A program made the translations under genes and the position numbers. The notes under the pieces are model-generated. The model had not been told where the DNA came from. It saw only the letters and a program-made list of their open reading frames with translations, and searched no databases. From Bacteroidetes bacterium MedPE-SWsnd-G2 (GTDB lineage Bacteria > Bacteroidota > Bacteroidia > Flavobacteriales > Flavobacteriaceae), in assembly GCA_001874335.1 (NCBI GenBank), contig MPDE01000013.1:62001-126000 (forward strand): a stretch of DNA of 64,000 nucleotides, in the 5' to 3' direction. Shown here in pieces: positions 27,176-34,669 of this stretch. Numbering within the stretch: position 1 is the stretch's first letter; each line of letters opens with the position of its first letter.

Positions 27176-29581
27176 TTACTCATATTTAAGTGCTTTTATA
27201 GGGTCTGAAGTTGCTGCTAAGTAGGCTTGTGAACTTACTGTAATTAGCGCAATTATTACCGCTACAATGGTTGCAAATAAATAGGGCAGAATAGGCATAT
27301 CTATTTGATAGGAAAAATTGGATAACCAGTTTTTTGCTAATAGAAATGTTATAGGCCAAGCAAATATATTTGCAATTAATACCAGTTTGATAAAATCTTT
27401 TGTCAGCATAACCATTATTTGGTTGACAGTTGCTCCAAGAACTTTTCGTATTCCAATTTCCTTTGTGCGTTGCTCTGCTGTATAAGAGGAGAGGCCGTAT
27501 AGACCCATTGCCGAAATTATAATTGCAAGGATAGTCAAGTAAAAGAAAATGCTACCAAAACTGTCTTGTTGTTTCAATAAAGCTCCAAATTTTTCATCTA
27601 AAAAGGTGTATCTAAAGGGATGAGAAGGTTCTAATTTGTTCCATTCAGTTTCTATAAAATCGATTGTTGCATTCATGTCTGTAGCGGCAATTTTAAATGA
27701 TGCAAACCATACCTCATTAGAAATTCGCATCACCATGGGTCTAATAGGTTTGTTAAACCCTTCGATATGAAAATCTTTGACGACGCCAATAATTTGCCCA
27801 TATCTAATATTGCCTTCTTGATCTGTGTATTCTCCTAAACGTTGCTCTAAGGGATTTTCAATATTCAAGTTTTTAACCGCGGTTTCGTTTAGAATAAAAT
27901 AGCGTAATGAATCGGATACTTTTTCTCGTTTAAAAGCTTCGCCTTCTGCAAATTCGACGCCCAAGGTTTTGAAGAAATCGAAATCTACTTCCATATTCCA
28001 AAGTGGGAGTTGATCTTCTCGCCCTTCGATAACAAACATGTTTTGATTAGGATTGTCACCAGGATAAAAGGAAGCCCGAGTTACTTCTTGTATATTACTG
28101 TTGGTTTTGAAAATATCGACGTAATTTCTAAAATTTTCGGTCATTTTATCAGTTTGTAATGGGACAACTATTACTTGTTCTCCTTTAAATCCAATATTTT
28201 TATTATGAAGAAAATCTATTTGCTTGAAAATTATAATCATTCCGATGATAAGGATGATTGAGGCTGTAAACTGCGTAATGACAAGCCCTTTTCTTAAGAG
28301 ACCTCCTCCTTTAGATTTGGTTAAATCTCCTTTTAATACCGAAATAGGTTTGAATGATGATAGAAAAAATGCAGGATAACTACCAGCAAATATGCCATAG
28401 GATAAGGTTATAATAAATGAAAATAATAAGGTTTCATTGAAGTGATCATTTACCAAATTCAAGTCAATATCCATTATGTTGTTGAAGGCAGGAAGAAATA
28501 ATTCAGTTAAAATAAAAGCGAGCACTAATGCTAAAAAACTTTGAATAACAGACTCCATTAAAAATTGCGAAATAAGCATTGGTTTAGTGGCACCAGACAC
28601 TTTTCTTATCCCTACTTCCTTAGCTCTCTTGCTAGATCTTGCTGTTGATAAATTCATGAAGTTTATTCCTGCAATTATTAATACCAAAATAGCAATTCCT
28701 ATAAACACATAGAGGTAAATAATGTTTCCATTTTGCTGAATTTCGAAGTCTTTTTGAGAATGTAAATGAACGTCAGAAATTGGCATCATCTGATATTCAA
28801 AGGTGTTTCCTTGTTCCTCAAATTCTTCCATGCTAATTTGTAAAAAGCGTTCGACATCAGGTTTAATTTTCTTTCTAAATTCTTGCTGAACGTTAGTTTT
28901 AAATAGGCCTGGGTCAACTCCAGGTTTTATCTTTACATAGGTGTAAAAGTTGTTTGAAACCCAAACATTTCTAATACTATTATTGGCGAAAATTACTTCT
29001 ACATTGAAATGAGAATTTGAGGAAGGGTCTTCTATAACCCCTCTTACTATAAAATCTTGTCGTTGATCGTAATTTATGATTTGACCCATTGGGTCTTTGT
29101 CCTTAAATAGTTTGTGAGCCAGTTGCTGGGTAATAACAACTGCGTTTTCTTCTTGTAAGGCAGTGTTTTTATTTCCTTTTATAAACCGATGGTTAAATAC
29201 CTTAAAAAATGTACTATCAGCATTTAATCCATTTCTAACATAAAGTTTGTTTTGTTCGTGAGATAAAAGAATTTCTTGCGTAAAAGGTCTAACTCTTGTT
29301 GCAGTTTCTACATCTGTGAATTCGGTTCTAAAAGCTTCAGACATTGGGCTGGGGCTAACAGGTGCATCCAATTGTTGCCCCATCATATTGGCTTTTAGGC
29401 CCATTCTGTATATCTGGGTGTAATTATCCCATTGCTTGTCGTAGCTGGTTTCGTGTTTTACAAAAAGAAACACAAGCAAGCTAACCGCTAAACCTAATGC
29501 CAGGCCTAATATGTTAATCGAGGCAAAAGTTCTGTTTTTGTTGAGACTCCTTAAAGCCACTTTTAAATAATTTTTAAACAT
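27176..29581 (-). CDS. MacB-like ABC transporter permease with two FtsX domains
   Basis: 801 residues. The N-terminus has one helix (FASINILGLALGLAVSLLVF) then a MacB periplasmic core domain (about 45-270), three helices with the FtsX motif STARSSKRAKEVGIRKVSGA near 310-330, a second periplasmic domain (about 460-660) and a second set of helices with EQRTKEIGIRKVLGATVNQI near residue 705. This duplicated layout is typical of Bacteroidota MacB-type permeases. Mechanotransmission proteins of this class drive efflux of peptides, lipids or drugs through an outer-membrane channel. The substrate is unknown. Last gene of a three-gene operon with an ATPase (13 bases) and adaptor. Confidence 0.92.
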   Translation of the reverse strand: MFKNYLKVALRSLNKNRTFASINILGLALGLAVSLLVFLFVKHETSYDKQWDNYTQIYRMGLKANMMGQQLDAPVSPSPMSEAFRTEFTDVETATRVRPFTQEILLSHEQNKLYVRNGLNADSTFFKVFNHRFIKGNKNTALQEENAVVITQQLAHKLFKDKDPMGQIINYDQRQDFIVRGVIEDPSSNSHFNVEVIFANNSIRNVWVSNNFYTYVKIKPGVDPGLFKTNVQQEFRKKIKPDVERFLQISMEEFEEQGNTFEYQMMPISDVHLHSQKDFEIQQNGNIIYLYVFIGIAILVLIIAGINFMNLSTARSSKRAKEVGIRKVSGATKPMLISQFLMESVIQSFLALVLAFILTELFLPAFNNIMDIDLNLVNDHFNETLLFSFIITLSYGIFAGSYPAFFLSSFKPISVLKGDLTKSKGGGLLRKGLVITQFTASIILIIGMIIIFKQIDFLHNKNIGFKGEQVIVVPLQTDKMTENFRNYVDIFKTNSNIQEVTRASFYPGDNPNQNMFVIEGREDQLPLWNMEVDFDFFKTLGVEFAEGEAFKREKVSDSLRYFILNETAVKNLNIENPLEQRLGEYTDQEGNIRYGQIIGVVKDFHIEGFNKPIRPMVMRISNEVWFASFKIAATDMNATIDFIETEWNKLEPSHPFRYTFLDEKFGALLKQQDSFGSIFFYLTILAIIISAMGLYGLSSYTAEQRTKEIGIRKVLGATVNQIMVMLTKDFIKLVLIANIFAWPITFLLAKNWLSNFSYQIDMPILPYLFATIVAVIIALITVSSQAYLAATSDPIKALKYE

Positions 29582-29594
29582 GGTGTAAAGGGTT

Positions 29595-30287
29595 TTAAAT
29601 TGCTTTGGTTAAATTGTTTTTCTTTTCAGAAACCACTTGACCATCTAAAAGGTTTATTACTCTTCGCGAAAAACTTGCGTCATGTGCTGAGTGGGTAACC
29701 ATTACAACGGTTGTGCCTTGGTCATTTAGTTCGCAAATTAACTCCATGACTTCGTTTCCGTGAGAGCTATCCAAGTTACCTGTTGGCTCATCGGCCAAAA
29801 TTAAAGGTGGATTGGTAATTAATGCTCGTGCTACCGCGACACGTTGTTGTTGTCCTCCTGATAATTGTTGAGGAAAGTGTTTTGAACGATGTGATAATCC
29901 CATTTTATCAATTATGGCATTAACACGTTCTTTGCGGTCTTGAGATGATATTTTATTATATAAAAGAGGCAATTCGATGTTTTCGAACACTGTTAATTCT
30001 TCAATTAAATTAAAGTTTTGAAATATAAAACCAATATGTTCCTTACGAGTTTGGGATCTTCCTTTTTCGTTTAAGTTACTGACTTCAGATCCTAAAAATT
30101 CATAACTACCACTTTCTGGCTTATCTAATAAACCTAAGATATTTAGGAGTGTAGATTTTCCACATCCAGAAGGCCCCATTACCGAAACAAATTCGCCTTT
30201 TTCAATTGTAAATGTAACATTGTTTAGTGCTGTAGATTCAATATCTTCTGTGCGATAAACTTTAGTAAGATTGTTTAATTTAATCAT
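29595..30287 (-). CDS. MacB/LolD-type ABC transporter ATP-binding protein
   Basis: 230 residues, the standard length. Walker A is GPSGCGKST near residues 39-47, the signature is [15 protein letters not shown], Walker B is [14 protein letters not shown] and the switch His lies in [10 protein letters not shown]. The LDSSHG segment and short C-terminus place it with the MacB/LolD/FtsE group, which partners FtsX-fold permeases. It energises the downstream permease in the cytoplasm. The start lies three bases after the adaptor stop codon. Confidence 0.95.
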   Translation of the reverse strand: MIKLNNLTKVYRTEDIESTALNNVTFTIEKGEFVSVMGPSGCGKSTLLNILGLLDKPESGSYEFLGSEVSNLNEKGRSQTRKEHIGFIFQNFNLIEELTVFENIELPLLYNKISSQDRKERVNAIIDKMGLSHRSKHFPQQLSGGQQQRVAVARALITNPPLILADEPTGNLDSSHGNEVMELICELNDQGTTVVMVTHSAHDASFSRRVINLLDGQVVSEKKNNLTKAI

Positions 30288-30290
30288 GAT

Positions 30291-31535
30291 TTATTTTATT
30301 TTGATTGATTCGAAATTTTTAAAAGCATCGTAAGACGAAGTAATAATGGTTTCGCCGGGATGTAATCCTTGTAGTACTTGGTAATGACTCGGGTTTTGAT
30401 TTCCTAATTTAATGGTACGTTTATGAGCGAGTCCTTCATTATCCAATACAAATACATATTGGCCTCCAGAAGACTGATAATAATTACCACGAGGAATCAT
30501 AATTGATTTTTTTGCTTTAGAAAGTTCTAACCTTACTTGAAGTGATTGCCCTAATGTTACAGTCTGAGGAACCTCATCAATAAATATTAATTCAATTTCA
30601 AATTGCCTATTTATCACCTCTGGAAGCACCTTTTTTATTTTTAAATTAATAAGTTGACCATCCAAATAAAACCGTGCTAATTGGTTAGGTTTTACCATAG
30701 ATAAATAATATTCATCTACTAATGCTTTTACCTTAAACCCTGTTTGTAAATCGATTTTGGCTACGGTTTGGTTTGCCGAAAGAGATTCTCCTATTACTGG
30801 GTCAAATGAAGAAAGCATTCCTGAAACGGGAGCTTTGACAAGCATGTTTTCTATATTAGAATGGATCATTTCTAAATTTCTTTGCATTAAATTTATGGAT
30901 CTATTAATCTGTTGAATTTGAATGTTATTATCACTTTTACTTTTCACAACATTAGAATTCATAAAATCTCTTTTGGATTTCAAATACTTGAAGTTCGCCT
31001 CTCTATTGTCGTAGTCATTAGCAGCTATTACCTTTTTAGTATAAAGGACAGAATCAATTTTAAACGCCCTTTTTTCATCTGACAGTCTATTTTCACTATC
31101 CATTAAAGATTCTGATAAATCACGTTGGTCCTTTTCTAAACTCAGTTTTAAATTTCTAAGATTGTTTATCTGTTCGATAATTGCAGTTTCTTGATTCATG
31201 TAGCTTAAAGTAACACTTGGGTTACTTAGTTTTACTAAAGGTGTACCAGCTTCTACATAAACACCATCTTCAGAAAATATTTGGTCAACGGTTCCACCTT
31301 CAATTGTGTTGACAAATACTAAACCAATTGGCTCAACATCACCATTAACCATTATCATGTCTTGAAAGTCATCTTCTATAACCGTTTTGGTAGTGATTTT
31401 ATTAGCATTAACGATATAAGTCTTCGTATTCATGTATTTAAAGCCATAAAACACTAATGTTATAAAGAACAATAGACCAACTAACCTGATGATTTTTAAT
31501 TTAGTCCATTTCGGTTTTTCTATTTTTTTATCCAT
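30291..31535 (-). CDS. HlyD-family efflux periplasmic adaptor
   Basis: 414 residues. One N-terminal membrane helix (LVGLLFFITLVFYGFKYM) precedes a lipoyl half motif (DVEPIGLVFVNTIEGGTVDQIFSE), a long coiled-coil hairpin (about 115-225), the second half motif LVKAPVSGMLSSFDPVIG, a beta-barrel domain and a membrane-proximal domain. It would connect the MacB-like permease to an outer-membrane TolC duct not encoded in this operon. It is the first gene of the operon and lies downstream of the candidate sigma-54 promoter and operator repeats. Confidence 0.9.
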   Translation of the reverse strand: MDKKIEKPKWTKLKIIRLVGLLFFITLVFYGFKYMNTKTYIVNANKITTKTVIEDDFQDMIMVNGDVEPIGLVFVNTIEGGTVDQIFSEDGVYVEAGTPLVKLSNPSVTLSYMNQETAIIEQINNLRNLKLSLEKDQRDLSESLMDSENRLSDEKRAFKIDSVLYTKKVIAANDYDNREANFKYLKSKRDFMNSNVVKSKSDNNIQIQQINRSINLMQRNLEMIHSNIENMLVKAPVSGMLSSFDPVIGESLSANQTVAKIDLQTGFKVKALVDEYYLSMVKPNQLARFYLDGQLINLKIKKVLPEVINRQFEIELIFIDEVPQTVTLGQSLQVRLELSKAKKSIMIPRGNYYQSSGGQYVFVLDNEGLAHKRTIKLGNQNPSHYQVLQGLHPGETIITSSYDAFKNFESIKIK

Positions 31536-31647
31536 ACTGCTATTCTATTAAAATAAAAGTGTTTCAATGACTTGAATGATGACATTTGCAAATTTTTGAA
31601 TGAGAGTAAACATAATTTTGTTCGTTTTTTGATTGTGACATTTAGAA

Positions 31648-31663
31648 TTCAATTCGTGTGCCA
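31648..31663 (-). promoter_or_regulatory. Candidate sigma-54 promoter of the efflux operon
   Basis: On the minus strand TGGCAC (plus 31658-31663), then five bases, then TTGAA (plus 31648-31652). The -24 half is perfect against TGGCACG-N4-TTGC; in the -12 half GC is replaced by GA. It lies about 110 bases before the adaptor start and about 65-105 bases from the paired operator repeats, as expected for an enhancer-dependent promoter. Confidence 0.5.
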
Positions 31664-31727
31664 TTACTTGTTGTTGGTGTAAATAACTGATTTTCAGGAT
31701 GTTGAAAATATGATGATATATCTTAAG

Positions 31728-31765
31728 TGTCCGATAATGAACATATTAGCGTCCGTTTTCGAACA
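31728..31765. promoter_or_regulatory. Paired operator/enhancer repeats for the NtrC-like regulator
   Basis: Two copies of a 16-base imperfect palindrome, TGTCCGATAATGAACA at 31728-31743 and CGTCCGTTTTCGAACA at 31750-31765. Both share GTCCG-N5-GAACA and start 22 bases apart, about two helical turns. Placed between the divergent efflux operon and regulator gene, they look like the upstream activator sites of the sigma-54 response regulator. Confidence 0.65.
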
Positions 31766-31799
31766 TTTTGTATATTCACGACATATAACTTTATAACTT

Positions 31800-33179
31800 A
31801 TGGGCAAACAGCCATTTACCATTTTAATAGTTGATGATGACGAAGATGTTTTGTTGTCTGCTAAATTGCTTTTAAAGAAGGTTTATGAAAAAGTAATTAT
31901 CAAAAGTGATCCTAAAGCTTTAAATACCATTTTAACAACAGAAAACATTGATGTTGTGGTTCTAGATATGAACTATAGAATTGGGTTTAATGATGGTAAG
32001 GAAGGGGTGTATTGGTTGAAACATGTTTTAGAGATTAAACCGGAAATGGTTGTTATTTTGATGACGGCTTACGGAGAAGTAGAGTTAGCAGTAAATACCA
32101 TTAAGTTAGGAGCCTTCGATTTTATTTTAAAACCGTGGTCCAATGAAAAGTTTTTAGCCACTATACATGCAGCTAGTCAATTAAGTATTTCAAGAAAAAG
32201 TAATGCTATTTTAAAACACACAGCAAAAGTAATTCAAGAACTTGTGCCTCATGGTCAAGAAACTATTATAGGGTCTTCAAAAAATATGCAATCCCTTTAT
32301 GATCGTGTTGATAAAGTTGCTAAGACTGATGCCAATGTTTTGATATTGGGAGAGAATGGGACAGGAAAGCAACATGTAGCTAAACGAATTCATCAAAAAT
32401 CTGATAGAAAAAATGGTCCTTTCATACATTTAGATTTAGGTTCTCTGCCAGAGAGTTTGTTTGAAAGTGAATTGTTTGGACATAAAAAAGGCGCTTTTAC
32501 TGATGCATTTGAGGATAAACCTGGCCGATTTGAATTGGCAGAAAATGGAACTTTGTTTTTAGATGAGATAGGGAATTTACCCTTTCATTTACAATCTAAA
32601 TTACTAACAGTAATACAGGAAAGAGTTGTTTTTAGAATTGGTGATCGTAATCATCAGAGCGTAAATGCAAGATTAGTTTTTGCTACAAATGCACCTTTAT
32701 TACAGTGGGTTAAAGAAGGTAAATTTAGGGAGGATTTATTGTTTAGAATTAATACCATTGAAATACCAATTCCGCCTTTAAGAGAACGCAAAGAAGATAT
32801 TAAACCGTTATCAAAGCACTTTTTTAAAAAGTTTGCTTCAAAATACAATAAACCAAATTTAGTAATGCCTGAAGATACTATTAACGAATTGAAAAAGTAC
32901 AATTGGCCTGGTAATATTAGACAATTAGAACACACCATTGAACGCGGTGTAATTATGACGGACTCAAACGAGATGAGCGTATTAGATTTAAACTTAAAAC
33001 CTAATGATACATCGATAATAAAATCTAAAGAATCTGAAAGTTTAAATATTAAAGAGTTAGAACGTAATTTAATTCAAAAGGCTTTAAATAAGCATCAGGG
33101 AAACATTTCTAAAGCAGCAAAAGAATTAGGATTAACACGAGCTGCCTTATATAGAAGATTAGAAAAATTTAATATATAA
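31800..33179 (+). CDS. NtrC-family sigma-54-dependent response regulator
   Basis: 459 residues. An N-terminal receiver domain has the acidic pocket IVDDDED near 10-16, phospho-acceptor Asp56 and MTAYGE. The central AAA+ domain has Walker A GENGTGKQ, the sigma-54 contact loop as GAFTDA at residues 231-236 (consensus GAFTGA), Walker B GTLFLDEIGNLP and RINTIEIPIPPLRER. The C-terminal Fis-type helix-turn-helix is KHQGNISKAAKELGLTRAALYRRL. It should activate the divergent efflux operon when phosphorylated by the kinase encoded nine bases downstream. A near-consensus TAACTTTA -7 element lies just before the start, next to the second operator. Confidence 0.93.
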   Translation: MGKQPFTILIVDDDEDVLLSAKLLLKKVYEKVIIKSDPKALNTILTTENIDVVVLDMNYRIGFNDGKEGVYWLKHVLEIKPEMVVILMTAYGEVELAVNTIKLGAFDFILKPWSNEKFLATIHAASQLSISRKSNAILKHTAKVIQELVPHGQETIIGSSKNMQSLYDRVDKVAKTDANVLILGENGTGKQHVAKRIHQKSDRKNGPFIHLDLGSLPESLFESELFGHKKGAFTDAFEDKPGRFELAENGTLFLDEIGNLPFHLQSKLLTVIQERVVFRIGDRNHQSVNARLVFATNAPLLQWVKEGKFREDLLFRINTIEIPIPPLRERKEDIKPLSKHFFKKFASKYNKPNLVMPEDTINELKKYNWPGNIRQLEHTIERGVIMTDSNEMSVLDLNLKPNDTSIIKSKESESLNIKELERNLIQKALNKHQGNISKAAKELGLTRAALYRRLEKFNI

Positions 33180-33188
33180 AATAGCGCA

Positions 33189-34565
33189 GTGATAAAGGCC
33201 TTTTCATTTCAAATAGTTATTCGAGTTGTATTAATACTTATCTCATGTTTGGGGTTTGCATGGTTTATACTTAATGAATTCTTCTTTACAAGTTTCGGGG
33301 CATTCCTGTTAATAGTTGTTCAGGTAATCTTGCTTTTTAAATATGTAAATGCTACAAATTATGCGCTGGTTAAGTTTTTAGATGCCTTGAAATCTGAAGA
33401 TTATTCGGTTTATTTTTCACCTTCTAAAAAGGGAGATTCCTTTGCTAAAGTTTTAGAGGATTTTAATTTAATTCTAAAAATATTTAAAAGAAACAAAATA
33501 GAAAAAGAAGCTCAATTTAGATATTTTAAATACATTTTAGAACATGTTAGCTTGGGAATAATATCAATGCAAAAGTCTGATTTGGCTTTAATGAATAAAG
33601 ATTCAGAGTTATTGTTTATTAATAATGCAGCAAGTGAGATTTTGAAGGTTCCTAAACACAAGTATTGGCATAGGCTGTCTTCACAAGCGCCTTGGTTGGC
33701 AGAAGAAATAATTAAGTTAAAAGATGGAGGTAAGGCCTTGGTTGATATTGGTAGTGATGTTGATAGAAAACAAATTTCAATTGAAGTGTTAGAAATGGTT
33801 TTGTTAAATGAACCTCATCTATTAATCACTTTAAAAGATATTAAATCAGAAATTGAACAAAAAGAAATAGAAGCGTGGTATAATGTCATTAGAATTTTGG
33901 CTCACGAAATGCTTAATTCCTTTACTCCAATAGGTTCATTGGCCACAACAATCAAACTTCTTACTGAGGATGATACAGGTAAGGTTATTGAAAATACGGT
34001 TTTAGAAGAGGACGATTTAAAAGATATTAATATTGCGGCATCAACTATTAAAAAAAGATCTGACGGTTTATTGTCATTTGTTGCTGATTATAGAACAATA
34101 GCAAGTTTACCAGCACCTAAAAAATCAAAGCTAAATGTCAAACAATTTTTAGAATCGACTATGGTTTTAATGCGCCCACAATTAGACCCATTAGGCATTC
34201 TGTTTAAGTTGAATTCTGTTCCTAAAAACGCGAGCATTTTGGCAGATGAAAAATTGATTGAACAGGTTTTAATAAATTTAATAAACAATAGTGTTCATGC
34301 TGTAAGATTAACTAGTGAGCCAGAAATTATCATAGATTGTATAGTAGAATTAAATTCAACTATTATAAGGGTTACGGACAATGGTATTGGCATTCAAGAT
34401 GAAATTTCTAAACAAATATTTATTCCCTTTTATACAACCAAAAAAAATGGATCAGGTATAGGCCTGAGTTTATCTAAAGATATCATGAAAAAGCATGAAG
34501 GTGATTTGATTGTAAGTTCTCAACCTAGGAGATTTACAAGATTTTCCTTAGTGTTTAAGAATTAA
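33189..34565 (+). CDS. Sensor histidine kinase partner of the NtrC-like regulator
   Basis: 458 residues from a GTG start nine bases after the regulator stop; no better ATG is close. Two short membrane helices fill the first ~50 residues with almost no periplasmic loop, so the signal is likely sensed in the membrane or cytoplasm. A PAS-like domain (about 110-210) precedes the phospho-acceptor His239 in RILAHEMLNSFTPIGSL, and the ATPase domain has NLINNSVHAV, DNGIGI and GSGIGLSLSKDIM. It would phosphorylate the preceding regulator. This kinase-regulator-MacB arrangement is recurrent in Bacteroidota. Confidence 0.92.
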   Translation: MIKAFSFQIVIRVVLILISCLGFAWFILNEFFFTSFGAFLLIVVQVILLFKYVNATNYALVKFLDALKSEDYSVYFSPSKKGDSFAKVLEDFNLILKIFKRNKIEKEAQFRYFKYILEHVSLGIISMQKSDLALMNKDSELLFINNAASEILKVPKHKYWHRLSSQAPWLAEEIIKLKDGGKALVDIGSDVDRKQISIEVLEMVLLNEPHLLITLKDIKSEIEQKEIEAWYNVIRILAHEMLNSFTPIGSLATTIKLLTEDDTGKVIENTVLEEDDLKDINIAASTIKKRSDGLLSFVADYRTIASLPAPKKSKLNVKQFLESTMVLMRPQLDPLGILFKLNSVPKNASILADEKLIEQVLINLINNSVHAVRLTSEPEIIIDCIVELNSTIIRVTDNGIGIQDEISKQIFIPFYTTKKNGSGIGLSLSKDIMKKHEGDLIVSSQPRRFTRFSLVFKN

Positions 34566-34669
34566 CTATTTAAGTAGTTTATTTTTAGATTTTTAGGTTG
34601 AATAAATGTATATTTATACTTGCTCTAAAATATGCAATGAAGTTGGTTTACTTGTAAATTCAACTCATT

